A stretch of 64,000 nt of DNA from Nakamurella alba (GTDB lineage Bacteria > Actinomycetota > Actinomycetes > Mycobacteriales > Nakamurellaceae). Each line of letters opens with the position of its first letter. Positions within the stretch are counted from its first letter, which is position 1. This document shows positions 36,576-48,538 of this stretch, piece by piece. Below the pieces are notes generated by a model. The model was not told where the DNA came from. It saw nothing but the letters and a program-made list of their open reading frames with translations, and searched no databases. A program made the translations under genes and the position numbers. The stretch covers positions 310,001 through 374,000 of the forward strand of contig NZ_WLYK01000009.1 in NCBI RefSeq assembly GCF_009707545.1. The letters run 5' to 3'.

Positions 36576-37274
36576 TCACGCCGAGCGGTAGGAGTCCACC
36601 GCCTGCTCGACCACCGAGATGGTCAGATCGGGTGAGTAGCCACGCCGGGCCAGGAAGGCCATCAACCGGCGTCGGGCCGCGTCCGGGCCGGCCGCCATCG
36701 CCGGTCCGATCCGCTTGGCGACGAGTTGGGTGGCCCGCTCGCGCTCGTCGTCGCCGTCCACCTGGTCGACCGCATCGGTCACGGCGGCCTTGTCGATACC
36801 GAGCCGGCGGAGCTCGTGACCCAGCGCGGAGCGGCCCAGCCCGCGATCACGGTGCTTGGTGCGGACGTAGGCCTGGGCGTACGCCGCGTCGTCGATCAGC
36901 CCGACCTCGGTGAGCCGGTCGAGCACCCGTTCGGCGACGTCGTCCGGGATCTCCTTGCGGCGCAGGGCCTGCTCGAGGCGTGACCGCGGCCGCGGCGCGA
37001 TGGTGAGCAGCCGGAGGCAGATCGCCTTGGCGGCGGCTTCCTGCTCGGAGTCGGTCGGCCCCTGCTCGGTCGTCGCCGGATCCGCAGCGCGAGATCTCGC
37101 ACGTCCCGACCGTCCGGCCGCGGAGCCGGACGTCCGGGACCGCCCCTCCGTGGGGTCCGATGGATGGTCGGACCCCACGGCGGCGATCTGCTGGACGAGC
37201 AGCGCCAACCTCGCTGCTCGATCCATGTCCTGCCCGGCGGCGATCCCCGGGTCGTCCCGGTGATCGGCCGGCAT
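36576..37274 (-). CDS. recX: Regulatory protein RecX
   Basis: A modulator that inhibits RecA filaments. 232 residues, with an extra 80-residue low-complexity N-terminus rich in Ser/Arg/Glu before the RecX repeats. The three-helix repeats begin KAICLRLLTIAPRPRSRLEQ, with the hallmark GLIDDAAYAQAYVRTKHRDR and RGYSPDLTISVVEQ. It starts 2 bases after the recA stop, so it is cotranscribed and probably translationally coupled. Confidence 0.95.
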   Translation of the reverse strand: MPADHRDDPGIAAGQDMDRAARLALLVQQIAAVGSDHPSDPTEGRSRTSGSAAGRSGRARSRAADPATTEQGPTDSEQEAAAKAICLRLLTIAPRPRSRLEQALRRKEIPDDVAERVLDRLTEVGLIDDAAYAQAYVRTKHRDRGLGRSALGHELRRLGIDKAAVTDAVDQVDGDDERERATQLVAKRIGPAMAAGPDAARRRLMAFLARRGYSPDLTISVVEQAVDSYRSA

Positions 37275-37276
37275 GA

Positions 37277-38314
37277 TCAGAAGTCGACCGGGGCCGGGGC
37301 CTGCGCATCGACGTCGACGCGGGCACCCACGCCGAGCTTCTCCTTGATGCGCTTCTCGATCTCGTCGGCGACGTCCGGGTTGTCCTTCAGGAAGTTCCGG
37401 GCGTTCTCCTTGCCCTGGCCCAGCTGCTCGCCGTCGTAGGTGTACCAGGCACCCGACTTGCGGACGAGCGCCTGCTCCACGCCGACGTCGATCAGCGACC
37501 CCTCGCGGGAGATGCCGGTGCCGTAGACGATGTCGAACTCGGCCTGCTTGAAGGGCGGGGCCATCTTGTTCTTCACGACCTTGACGCGGGTGCGGTTGCC
37601 GACCACGTCGGTGCCGTCCTTCAGCGCCTCGATGCGGCGGATGTCGAGCCGGACGGAGGCGTAGAACTTCAGCGCCTTGCCACCGGTCGTCGTCTCCGGC
37701 GAGCCGAACATGACGCCGATCTTCTCGCGCAGCTGGTTGATGAAGATCATCGTGGTGCCGGTGTTGCTCAGCGCGCCCGCGGTCTTCCGCAGCGCCTGGG
37801 ACATCAGCCGGGCCTGCAGACCCACGTGGCTGTCGCCCATCTCGCCCTCGATCTCGGCCCGGGGCACCAGCGCGGCCACCGAGTCGACGACCACCAGGTC
37901 GATGGCGCCGGAGCGGATCAGCATGTCCGCGATCTCCAGCGCCTGCTCACCGGTGTCCGGCTGGGAGACCAGCAGCGAGTCGGTGTCGACGCCGAGGGCC
38001 CGGGCGTACTCCGGGTCCAGCGCGTGCTCCGCGTCGATGAACGCCGCGATGCCGCCGGCGGCCTGCACGTTGGCCACCGCGTGCAAGGTGACCGTGGTCT
38101 TGCCGGAGGACTCCGGCCCGTAGATCTCGATGATCCGCCCGCGGGGCAGCCCACCGATGCCCAGCGCCACGTCCAGCGCGATGGAGCCGGTGGGGATCAC
38201 CTCGACCGGCGCACGCCCGTCGTCGCCGAGGCGCATCACCGAGCCCTTGCCGAACTGCTTCTCGATCTGCGCGAGCGCGATGCCGAGAGCCTTCTCGCGA
38301 TCAGGTGCCGTCAT
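37277..38314 (-). CDS. recA: Recombinase RecA
   Basis: The strand-exchange ATPase and co-protease for LexA cleavage. 345 residues from the ATG at 38314. The open frame extends 55 codons further upstream, but the family start [20 protein letters not shown] fits. Walker A is GPESSGKTT and Walker B is [13 protein letters not shown]1 and L2 loops are normal ([30 protein letters not shown]). No intein. A RecA-NDp-type promoter motif at 38376-38398 and DnaA-like boxes at 38421-38447 lie upstream. A canonical LexA box is absent there. Confidence 0.98.
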   Translation of the reverse strand: MTAPDREKALGIALAQIEKQFGKGSVMRLGDDGRAPVEVIPTGSIALDVALGIGGLPRGRIIEIYGPESSGKTTVTLHAVANVQAAGGIAAFIDAEHALDPEYARALGVDTDSLLVSQPDTGEQALEIADMLIRSGAIDLVVVDSVAALVPRAEIEGEMGDSHVGLQARLMSQALRKTAGALSNTGTTMIFINQLREKIGVMFGSPETTTGGKALKFYASVRLDIRRIEALKDGTDVVGNRTRVKVVKNKMAPPFKQAEFDIVYGTGISREGSLIDVGVEQALVRKSGAWYTYDGEQLGQGKENARNFLKDNPDVADEIEKRIKEKLGVGARVDVDAQAPAPVDF

Positions 38315-38375
38315 GGCCGTACCCGTACCTTTCGTGTTCCCCCCGGAGGTGGGGTTTCTGCTCATGTCCCGCCTG

Positions 38376-38398
38376 ACGCTAGATTCCGGCACCGACAG
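38376..38398 (-). promoter_or_regulatory. RecA-NDp-type (PafBC-dependent) promoter of recA
   Basis: On the minus strand CTGTCGGTG - 8 bases - TAGCGT. This matches the mycobacterial LexA-independent damage promoter motif tTGTCRGTG-N8-TAnnnT at all fixed positions except the first T. It ends 62 bases before the recA ATG. Confidence 0.7.
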
Positions 38399-38420
38399 TC
38401 GCCCGGAGCGGCGGAACCGC

Positions 38421-38447
38421 TGTGGACACTTCGGGATGTGTGGACAA
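38421..38447 (-). promoter_or_regulatory. Two DnaA-box-like sites upstream of recA
   Basis: TGTGGACAC (38421-38429) and TGTGGACAA (38439-38447) on the plus strand; the second is an exact TTGTCCACA on the minus strand. They are 18 bases apart and lie just upstream of the RecA-NDp-type motif. Confidence 0.45.
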
Positions 38448-38689
38448 CTGTAGACGTACAGATGTTCGAGCACGAACACCTCGCGGCGTGTCGCGCGCAG
38501 TTTCTTCGCGACCGGTTCTGCCGGCCCGGCGCGGCACTGCCGGAAAGGCGCCGAGAGGCGACCGGGCCTGCCCGGAGCACGTCCGGAGCACCTCTGGAAC
38601 GGCCGGTCGGGCAGAGAACGCCGCCCGGCGGTGGCCGGAGGGTGGGTCCGGTAGCTCCGGGGTCCGGAGGGGCGTGGTTCCGACCGGGC

Positions 38690-38893
38690 TCAGTCCGGCA
38701 GGCCGTGCCGCAGCTTCTCCGGCACGTCGTAGGCCTCGCACACCGCGAGCCACACCCGCTTCGGGTCCTCCCCCGCGTCCAGCGCCTGGTCCGCGGTGAG
38801 CCCGCCCAACTCGGCGAACACATGGTCACCGGCCACCGAGGCGGCCCGGTACGGGCCGAACTGGGTGGTCATCAGGGCCCGGAACTCCGTCAT
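38690..38893 (-). CDS. DUF3046 family protein
   Basis: 67 residues, MTEFRALMTTQFGPYRAASV to PEKLRHGLPD, covering the whole DUF3046 family. The ATG at 38893 gives the usual length. Function unknown. It lies upstream of recA-recX in many actinobacteria (as with Rv2738c near recX), and that order is kept here. An array of 14-bp repeats begins 25 bases before its start. Confidence 0.9.
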   Translation of the reverse strand: MTEFRALMTTQFGPYRAASVAGDHVFAELGGLTADQALDAGEDPKRVWLAVCEAYDVPEKLRHGLPD

Positions 38894-38917
38894 GCGCACG
38901 GGATCCCACAGTACCGA

Positions 38918-39068
38918 TCCACCGCGCCCGACCCACCGCGACCGACCCGCCGCGACCGAACCATCGCGCCCGAACCATCGCGCCCGATCCACCGCGCCGA
39001 ACCACCGCGACCGAACGACCGCGACCGAACGACCGCGACCGAACGACCGCCGACCCACCGCACCGGCG
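38918..39068. repeat. About eleven imperfect 14-bp tandem repeats
   Basis: The unit is ac(c/g)a(c/t)cgcgaccga, e.g. three near-identical acgaccgcgaccga copies in a row, degrading towards both ends (tccaccgcgcccga, cccaccgcgaccga). It lies between the DUF3046 start and the stop of the Hsp70-like gene, both on the minus strand. The period is not a multiple of three. It could vary in length between strains. Confidence 0.8.
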
Positions 39069-39101
39069 GGGAGCCGAGTCCGGCGCAACGGCCGCAGGAT
39101 C

Positions 39102-41306
39102 TCAGCCCAGCGTCGCCGGGAAGAGCTGCTTCCACGCCTCGAACATGCTCTCGGCGGTGCTCTGGGTCCCGGTGGTGGCGGTCATGAAGTTGATAACCGG
39201 GGTGGCGGCGCCGCCGTCCCAGTAGACGATGCCCTCGCCCTCGAGCGTGGCGTAGATGTAGTTCCCCTGCTCCCCGTTCTCCGTCGACCACGTGCCGCTG
39301 CCGACCTGGGTCGCGTTCTGGGTGACCACTCCGGCCGCGGCCTGCAGGTCGGCCATGTTGTCGGCCTGCATCGAGACCAGCCCGAAGGTGTCCGAGGACT
39401 CCCGGCAGAGCGTGTAGGTGGTGAGCAGGGCCTCGACCTGCCGGGCCTGGTCCTGGTCCTCGAACCCGGACAGGTCCTTGGTGCAACTCATCGCGCCGAA
39501 CAACTGCCCGGTGGTGGCGGTCATGCAGGCCGTGATGCCGCGGCTGTCCGGCTCGCCGCAGTCGCCCGCAGCCGGCGAGGTCACCGGGGGGTCGGTCGTC
39601 ACCGGCGGCGAGGTCGGTCCGACCGGACCGGTCGTCCCGGGCCCCGTGGTCACCGGCGGCAGCGCGGGACCGGTGGTGCCCGGACCCGTCCCGCCGCCGC
39701 CGGCCTCGTTGCCCGAGGAGCGGTTGAGCAGGATCACCGTGGTCACCACGCCGAGCACGACCACCACGGCGGCGGCGATCAGCAGCTGCATCCGGCGTTT
39801 GCGTGCCGCCGCCCCGCCGTCGCCACCGCCCTGCCCGGGATGACCGGGCACGTACGCGGGAGGACCCCCGGAGAACGGCGCGGACGGCATCGGGCCGGAC
39901 GGCGGGGCCGCGCTCCACGCCGGCTGCTGTACGGGTGCGGCCGGCGGCTGGTAGCCGCCCGCCGCCGGGTAGGGCGCGGCCGCGGGCGCGAAACCTTGCT
40001 GCGCCGGAGGTGCGGAAGGGACAGCGGGGCCGGCCGCGGCAGGCGGACGCTGACCGGACTGCGGCTGACCGGACTGCGACTGGCCCGGCTGCGGCTGAGC
40101 CGGCTGCGGCTGAGCCGGTTGCGGCTGACCGGATTGCGGCATCGACGGCGGTGCGGCCGGCACCGATCCCGTAGCGGACGGTCGGCCCGGAATCTCCGGC
40201 GCACCGGGGACGAAGGCGGTCCGGGTCTGCGGCCGGGACCCGGCCGGGGCCAGCGCCGCGCCCATCGCCACCGAGGTCTCCGGCTGGTCCAGGGTGGTGG
40301 CGACCACCCCGAGCCGTTCGGTGATCATGGTCGCCACCAGCGGGATCCGGCTCGACCCGCCGACCAGGTACACCCCGGCCAGCCGGGCCGGGTCCAGTCC
40401 GGCCCGGGCGACGGTGGTCGCCACCAGGTCCACCGTCCGGGCCACCACCGGCCGGATCAGGCCGTCGAACTCGCGCCGGGTGAGCAGCGTGTCCTCGAAC
40501 GGCTCGGGCAGCGTCAGGTCGGTCTGGGCGTACCGCGACAGCGTCTCCTTGGCGGCCCGCACGTCCTCGCGCAGCGTCCGCGCGGCGCGGCGGTCGGCGG
40601 CGGTACGCGGGCGCATGATCGCCTGCCAGCGGGCCGGATCGGCGGCGGAGAGCCGGCTGCCGAGGTGGTCGACGACGGCCTGGTCGAAGTCGATGCCGCC
40701 GACGTCCGGGAGCCCGGCCTCGGCGAGCACGGAGAAGCCGGTCGGGGTGCTGGTCACCACGGCGACGTCGAAGGTGCCGCCGCCCAGGTCGTAGACGGCC
40801 AGGCTGGCGCCCTCCGGCAGCGACTTGCCGGGCAGCGAGGCGAAATGTGCTGCGGCGGCGACGGGTTCGGGCATCAGCACGATCTCCGGGCCGAGGCCTG
40901 CGGCGCGGGCGGCGGCCAGCAGCACGTTCTGCCGGGCCGAGCCCCACTGCGCGGGGTGGGTCAGGTGCACCTCGTCCGGCGAGCGGCCGTTGAGCTGCCG
41001 GCGGGCCTCCTCCGCGACCCGGGCCAGCACCGCGGCGATCGCGTCGACCACCGGCACCACCCGGACCCCGAGCAGCATCTCGCCGTCGTCGATGCGGCGC
41101 TTCGGGTTCGCCTCGAACCGCTCGGGCGCGAGGCGGGCCTTGCGCTCGGCATCCCGGCCGACGGCGAGCGACCCGTCGTCGTCGACGTACACGCAGGACG
41201 GCATCCAGCCGGACCCGTCGATCGACAGCACCCGCGGCTCGCGCCCCTCGGAGCGGAGCACCGCCACCGTGTTCGACGTGCCGAAATCCAAGCCCAGGAC
41301 GTCCAC
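39102..41306 (-). CDS. Hsp70-like membrane protein (DnaK-type ATPase with exported C-terminal domain)
   Basis: 734 residues from the GTG at 41306, with aaggag 8 bases before it. Residues 1 to about 365 are an actin-fold Hsp70 ATPase: VLGLDFGTSNTVAVLRSEGR (phosphate 1), LAVYDLGGGTFDVAVV (phosphate 2) and GVYLVGGSSRIPLVATMI (adenosine). No DnaK substrate domain follows. Instead there is a Pro/Gln-rich linker with PQPAQ repeats, a membrane helix at about 505-527 and an exported domain of about 200 residues with four cysteines. It is a cytoplasmic ATPase joined to an extracellular sensor-like domain. It sits near pspA/pspM on the same strand. Confidence 0.88.
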   Translation of the reverse strand: MDVLGLDFGTSNTVAVLRSEGREPRVLSIDGSGWMPSCVYVDDDGSLAVGRDAERKARLAPERFEANPKRRIDDGEMLLGVRVVPVVDAIAAVLARVAEEARRQLNGRSPDEVHLTHPAQWGSARQNVLLAAARAAGLGPEIVLMPEPVAAAAHFASLPGKSLPEGASLAVYDLGGGTFDVAVVTSTPTGFSVLAEAGLPDVGGIDFDQAVVDHLGSRLSAADPARWQAIMRPRTAADRRAARTLREDVRAAKETLSRYAQTDLTLPEPFEDTLLTRREFDGLIRPVVARTVDLVATTVARAGLDPARLAGVYLVGGSSRIPLVATMITERLGVVATTLDQPETSVAMGAALAPAGSRPQTRTAFVPGAPEIPGRPSATGSVPAAPPSMPQSGQPQPAQPQPAQPQPGQSQSGQPQSGQRPPAAAGPAVPSAPPAQQGFAPAAAPYPAAGGYQPPAAPVQQPAWSAAPPSGPMPSAPFSGGPPAYVPGHPGQGGGDGGAAARKRRMQLLIAAAVVVVLGVVTTVILLNRSSGNEAGGGGTGPGTTGPALPPVTTGPGTTGPVGPTSPPVTTDPPVTSPAAGDCGEPDSRGITACMTATTGQLFGAMSCTKDLSGFEDQDQARQVEALLTTYTLCRESSDTFGLVSMQADNMADLQAAAGVVTQNATQVGSGTWSTENGEQGNYIYATLEGEGIVYWDGGAATPVINFMTATTGTQSTAESMFEAWKQLFPATLG

Positions 41307-41596
41307 CGGTCCCGCTCCTTCCCCACCGTCCCGGAGGCGTTCCGGCACGATCCGCAGGGCAGCGCTGAGGGTCCAGGCCGTCCGTGCACCAACGATTGCG
41401 GATCCAGGAGGCGGCACGGGGGCGATTCCGGACATCAGGATCCGGATCCGCCCCGCATCACATCCGGGACCTGTCCTTCATCGACGCAGCAGACCCGCTC
41501 CACGGTTCCATCGGCCGGTGTGCCGGGAGTGTGTCACGCCTCCGGCGGAGCCGGAAAGGAAACACAGGCGGAGCCGGGAAGATCCGGACGAACGGC
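41307..41596 (-). other. Gap between pspM and the Hsp70-like gene
   Basis: 290 bases without a credible gene. An 11-base direct repeat (ggcggagccgg) occurs twice near 41535-41575. It may hold the Hsp70-like gene's own promoter. Confidence 0.4.
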
Positions 41597-42409
41597 TCAG
41601 ACCGGGCCGGCGCCGCTGATGGCGCGCATCCCGGTGGCCAGCGACCGCAACCGGTCGGTGGTGTGTTCGAGCGCTTCCGGTTGTACGCGGAGCTGCTCAC
41701 CGGCGGCCACGGTGTCGGTGGCCGCGGTGACCAGCTCGCCGTACTCGGCGACGCCCCGGTCGATCTCCTCTACGATCATCCGGACGGTGTCGTCCAGTCC
41801 GGCGCGGCCTTGCCCGGCGGACACGTCACGGGCGCGCAGCAGGCCGGCCAGCTCCTGGGCCCGGCGGCGCAGCCGCAGTTCGGCGGCGTCGGCATCGGCG
41901 ATCACCTCGCGGCGCAGGGCCAGCACGGCGTCGTCGTCGACCAGCCCGATCATCCCGACCAGCTGGCGCAACCCGTCGGACAGCGCCCCGAGCCGCTGGA
42001 TCTGCCGGCGCACCATCGGCGGCACGGCCGGGCGGTCGGGCTGCGGCGGCGGGAGGGTGTCGATCAGCTTGCGCCGGTAGCGCACGTCCTTGAGACCGAG
42101 GGTCACCTGCGGCACCGACCAGAGCAGCACCGCGAGGGCGAACACCGTCCAGATCACCGCACCGGCGGTGACCGCGTCGGTGACCATCCAGTACACCTGC
42201 AGCGCACCACCGGCGGCGGCGCCGAGGGAGACCAGCGACCACGCCACGGTGCGGCGCTTGGCCGCGGCATGCCGACGCACCGCGACCCGGGACGGGTCGC
42301 GGCGCACGCGCAACGCCTCACCGGCGACGTCCCGCACCTGACCGGCGGCCTGGATGCCCTTGACCAGCGCGGTGCGGGCCTGGCGGGTGCGGGCGGGAGG
42401 TCGGCTCAT
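41597..42409 (-). CDS. pspM: Phage-shock envelope stress protein PspM-like
   Basis: 270 residues. Basic N-terminus, two membrane helices at about residues 53-73 and 77-97 (VAWSLVSLGAAAGGALQVYW, TAGAVIWTVFALAVLLWSVP), then a helical cytoplasmic region (RRQIQRLGALSDGLRQLVGM). In mycobacteria the equivalent gene (Rv2743c) lies directly behind pspA (Rv2744c) and its product binds PspA. The order and spacing (32 bases) are the same here. It is named from context and architecture, since sequence conservation in this family is low. Confidence 0.78.
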   Translation of the reverse strand: MSRPPARTRQARTALVKGIQAAGQVRDVAGEALRVRRDPSRVAVRRHAAAKRRTVAWSLVSLGAAAGGALQVYWMVTDAVTAGAVIWTVFALAVLLWSVPQVTLGLKDVRYRRKLIDTLPPPQPDRPAVPPMVRRQIQRLGALSDGLRQLVGMIGLVDDDAVLALRREVIADADAAELRLRRRAQELAGLLRARDVSAGQGRAGLDDTVRMIVEEIDRGVAEYGELVTAATDTVAAGEQLRVQPEALEHTTDRLRSLATGMRAISGAGPV

Positions 42410-42441
42410 GGGTGTCGTCGAGGATCCGGAGCTGCGGCGGG

Positions 42442-43257
42442 TCAGCCCTGCTGGTTGGTCTGCTTGTCCAGCGGGATCTGGGTGCCCGCGGCACCGGCCG
42501 AGGTGTCGATGGCCCGTCCCTGCTGGGCGGACAGCTCCGGGTGCAGCTGGGCGCGCAGCTGGTCCAGGCGCGAGGCACCGGCCATCTCCAGCGTGGACTT
42601 CTGCACCTCGAGCATCCGACCCTCGACCGAGTTCTGGTGCAGCTCGCTGGCGCCGAGTGCGTTCGCGTACCGGCGCTCGATCTTGTCCCGCACCTCGTCC
42701 AGCGACGGGGTGTTGCCCGGCGCGGTGAGCGCGGACATCGACTGCATGGAGGCGGACACCTGCTCCTGCATCTTCGCCTGCTCCAGCTGGGACAGCAGCT
42801 TGGTGCGCTCGGCCAGCTTGGTCTGCAGGTTCATCGCGTTGTTCTCGACGGCCTTCTTCGCCTGCTCGGCGGCCTGCAGCGCCTGGTCGTGCATGCGCTT
42901 GAGGTCCTCCATCTGCTGCTCGGCGGCGACCAGCTGGGTGGCGAAGGTGGTGGCGGTCTGCTCGTACTCGCCGGCCTTGACCGCATCGCCCTTCGCCCGC
43001 GCCTCGTCGGCGAGCACCAGGGCCTGGCGGGCCGAGGCCTGCAGCCGCTCGACGTCGCCCATCTGCCGGGTCAGCTTCATCTCCAGCTGGCGCTGGTTGC
43101 CGATCACGGCGGCGGCCTGCTGGGACAGCGCGGCGTGCTGGCGCTGGGCGTCCTCGATCGCCTGCTGGATCTGCACCTTCGGGTCGGCGTACTCGTCCAC
43201 CTTCGAGGAGAACAGTGCCATCAGGTACTTCCAGGCCTTCACGAACGGATTGGCCAT
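42442..43257 (-). CDS. pspA: PspA/IM30 family envelope-stress protein
   Basis: 271 residues, an ESCRT-III-like coiled coil that coats and stabilises the inner membrane under stress. Starts [20 protein letters not shown], the amphipathic helix common to actinobacterial PspA (Rv2744c). Then comes [20 protein letters not shown] and a continuous coiled coil to about residue 220. The ATG at 43257 has an agaggaa ribosome site. The mycobacterial neighbour ClgR is missing; a divergent VWA protein takes its place. Confidence 0.93.
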   Translation of the reverse strand: MANPFVKAWKYLMALFSSKVDEYADPKVQIQQAIEDAQRQHAALSQQAAAVIGNQRQLEMKLTRQMGDVERLQASARQALVLADEARAKGDAVKAGEYEQTATTFATQLVAAEQQMEDLKRMHDQALQAAEQAKKAVENNAMNLQTKLAERTKLLSQLEQAKMQEQVSASMQSMSALTAPGNTPSLDEVRDKIERRYANALGASELHQNSVEGRMLEVQKSTLEMAGASRLDQLRAQLHPELSAQQGRAIDTSAGAAGTQIPLDKQTNQQG

Positions 43258-43674
43258 CTTGGATACGTTCCTCTCGCCTCGGCGACATCCAGCGGCGACC
43301 GACGTCGTTCGCTTGTCTGCTCCCATGGTGTCAGGTGACGCCGTCAGCTTCCACCATCACCCCGGCCGAGGCAGCGAATTCCGGGTGATCCCCGAGCCGA
43401 CCCGCACCGGATCCCCCCATCCCGCCGCCACCCGTCAGGGGTGGCCCGGGTGGTGGCAATGACCCCACTGCCGAGCGATCGGTACCACCCGAGGTGCACC
43501 GATCGACCGGTGAGGTCGAACGGCAGGTGGACGGCTGGCTACAGTTCGTACCAGAGTTCGTACCAGAGTTGCACCAGGCGTCGGTCGTCCGCGGTCCCGC
43601 GGACGGTACGGCGCTGCACCCGATCGGCCCCGATCCTGGCGCGCAGGGTGATCCGCACGAGAGGACCGCAGACC
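43258..43674. other. Divergent region between pspA and the second VWA gene
   Basis: 417 bases. A direct repeat agttcgtaccag occurs at 43542-43553 and 43554-43565, with a degenerate third copy (agttgcaccagg, 43566-43577). It may be a regulator site for either gene. No small gene is seen. Confidence 0.5.
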
Positions 43675-45525
43675 ATGGGCCGGCACGCCACTGCCTCCAG
43701 CCGCCGCCGGGGCATCGCCGCCTGGCCCGTGGTCATCGCGGTGGTCGTCGTGCTCATCGTCGGCGCGGTGGTCGCGTTCGTTCTCGTCAACCGGGACGAC
43801 GACCAGGCGACCACCGGCTGTGCGTCCACCACCACCCTGCAGGTCGTCGCCGCCCCGTCGGTGGCCCCGGCGATCACCGCCGCCGCGGCCGCCTTCGACG
43901 CGACCTCGCCCGTGGCCCGGTCCAGCTGCGTCAGCACCGAGGTCACGGCGATGGACGGCAGCACGGTGGCGTCGAACCTGATCGGTGGGTGGACGGTGAC
44001 CGGGGTGCCGGCCCCGGCGCTCTGGGTCGCCGACGACGAGACCGAGTTGACCACCGTCGAGGACGAGAACGCCGCCATCACCTCCGGTCGGTCGACCACC
44101 CCGCTGGCCACCTCGCCGGTGGTCATCGCCGTGCGCTCGGCCAACGCCGGGACGGAGATGAGCTGGGCGGACCTGGCCGGCACCACCCCGCCGATGCTGA
44201 CCGACGGGTCGACGGCGTCCCTGGTGCTGCCCACCACCAACGGCAACTCGGCCACCGTGGCCGCACTCGAATCGATCGTGGCGGCCGTCCCCGGCGGCTC
44301 CGCGGGCACCGCCGGTCTGACCGCCGCGCAGGTCGACGCCTCGTCCGCCCTGCTGTCCCGCCTCGCCGCCGGCGTCACCACCGGCAACACCGCGAGCACG
44401 CTGCGGGTGATGGCGGCCGGCACCGGGGCCGCCGTCCCGGCCTACGAAGCCGAGGTGGCGACGTCCACCCCGGCCGGCGACAACCCGCGGATCGGCGCGA
44501 TCTACCCGACCGGCCCGACAGCGTCGGCGGAGATCTACTCGGTGCCGCTGAGCGGCGACTGGGTCGACCCGACCACCGGCGACGCGGCCGCGCAGTTCAA
44601 CTCCTACCTGTCCGGTGCCGCAGGCACCCCGTTCTTCGTGCAGGCCGGGTTCCGGGTGCCGGACGGCACACCGGCCACCTTCCCCGGTGTCGACCTGGAC
44701 CACACGGTGACGCCGCTCCCCCGCGCCGACGCCGCCGCTCGCGCGGCCCTGGTCGCCGCCGGTGCCCGCCGGGTGACCACCCCGAACACCGCCACCAGCA
44801 CGCCGCCGACCAGCGGGAGCACCCCGCCTGCCAGCAGCACGCCGCCGAGCACCTCGACCAGCCCGAACGGCCCCGGCAGCACGACGAGCACCCCACCGAC
44901 CACACCGACGACCCCCACCACACCGACGACACCGACGACACCGACAAGCCCGAGCGCCCCCGTGCAGACCGGGCCGACGGTGGTCGTGCTGGTGGACCAG
45001 TCGGCGGCGATGCTGGAGACGGTCGACGGCAAGAACCTGAACCAGTGGGTGCAGGAGGCGATCGCGGCCACCACCGGCGCAGCGCCGGAGGCCGGGTACG
45101 GACTCTGGATCACCAACTCCGAGGTCGACAACGACGCCACCGAGCAGCTCACCCCGGGCGTGCTCACCGCCGCCCGGACCGCCGAGCTGCAGCAGGCACT
45201 CGGCGGCTGGCAGCCGACCGGCAACAACCAGACCTACGGTGCGCTGCAGACGATCTGGCCGCTGCTCGGGTCGGTCGAGGTGCCGCAGGGGCAGCAGCGC
45301 CGGCTGATCCTGATCACCGCCGACGGCGACGACACCCCGGGCCTGTCCCGCGACGAGCTCATCACCCTGCTCGAGGGCAGCACCCCCGGGCAGCTGGACA
45401 TCCTGTCGCTGACCAGCGCCGTCAACGAGGGCGCGCTCGACGAGATCGCCGCCGCTGGCGGCGGCACCCATCAGCAGGTGGACCCGTCCGGTCTGGCCGA
45501 CGCCCTCACCGCCCTCGCCCGGTAA
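43675..45525 (+). CDS. Secreted solute-binding-like/VWA protein, paralogue of 8738-10582
   Basis: 616 residues. A membrane anchor (AWPVVIAVVVVLIVGAVVAF) at residues 15-35, then a binding-protein-like region at about 48-355. A Thr/Pro-rich linker with TPTTPTTP repeats spans about 370-430, and a VWA domain about 435-612. The MIDAS starts DQSAAM rather than DxSxS, so the second metal-binding serine is lost. VLITADGDD keeps the later Asp loop. It shares architecture and length with the other copy, but the metal site may be weak. Divergent from pspA-pspM. Confidence 0.85.
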   Translation: MGRHATASSRRRGIAAWPVVIAVVVVLIVGAVVAFVLVNRDDDQATTGCASTTTLQVVAAPSVAPAITAAAAAFDATSPVARSSCVSTEVTAMDGSTVASNLIGGWTVTGVPAPALWVADDETELTTVEDENAAITSGRSTTPLATSPVVIAVRSANAGTEMSWADLAGTTPPMLTDGSTASLVLPTTNGNSATVAALESIVAAVPGGSAGTAGLTAAQVDASSALLSRLAAGVTTGNTASTLRVMAAGTGAAVPAYEAEVATSTPAGDNPRIGAIYPTGPTASAEIYSVPLSGDWVDPTTGDAAAQFNSYLSGAAGTPFFVQAGFRVPDGTPATFPGVDLDHTVTPLPRADAAARAALVAAGARRVTTPNTATSTPPTSGSTPPASSTPPSTSTSPNGPGSTTSTPPTTPTTPTTPTTPTTPTSPSAPVQTGPTVVVLVDQSAAMLETVDGKNLNQWVQEAIAATTGAAPEAGYGLWITNSEVDNDATEQLTPGVLTAARTAELQQALGGWQPTGNNQTYGALQTIWPLLGSVEVPQGQQRRLILITADGDDTPGLSRDELITLLEGSTPGQLDILSLTSAVNEGALDEIAAAGGGTHQQVDPSGLADALTALAR

Positions 45526-45529
45526 GGCC

Positions 45530-48454
<2,925 letters not shown>

Positions 48455-48538
48455 CCGGTCACCTCGTGCTCGGCCGGACGGCAGGCGCCCGGGTACGAAA
48501 GGGGAACGCGGCCCGGACGGGAACAGCACCGGACCTGC

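Larger units (their letters stand above)
38315..38689 (-). other. recA upstream region
   Basis: 375 bases between the DUF3046 gene and recA. It contains the promoter-like motif and DnaA-like boxes listed separately, and an inside-out palindrome TGTTCG-agca-CGAACA near 38461-38478 that is not a LexA box. No gene is seen. Confidence 0.5.

Noticed and set aside
38461..38478. LexA box at recA
   Set aside because: TGTTCG-agca-CGAACA has the arms in the reverse order from TCGAAC-N4-GTTCGA, so it is not a canonical operator.
38918..39068. CRISPR array or coding repeat
   Set aside because: 14-base tandem units without spacers; the period is not a multiple of three.
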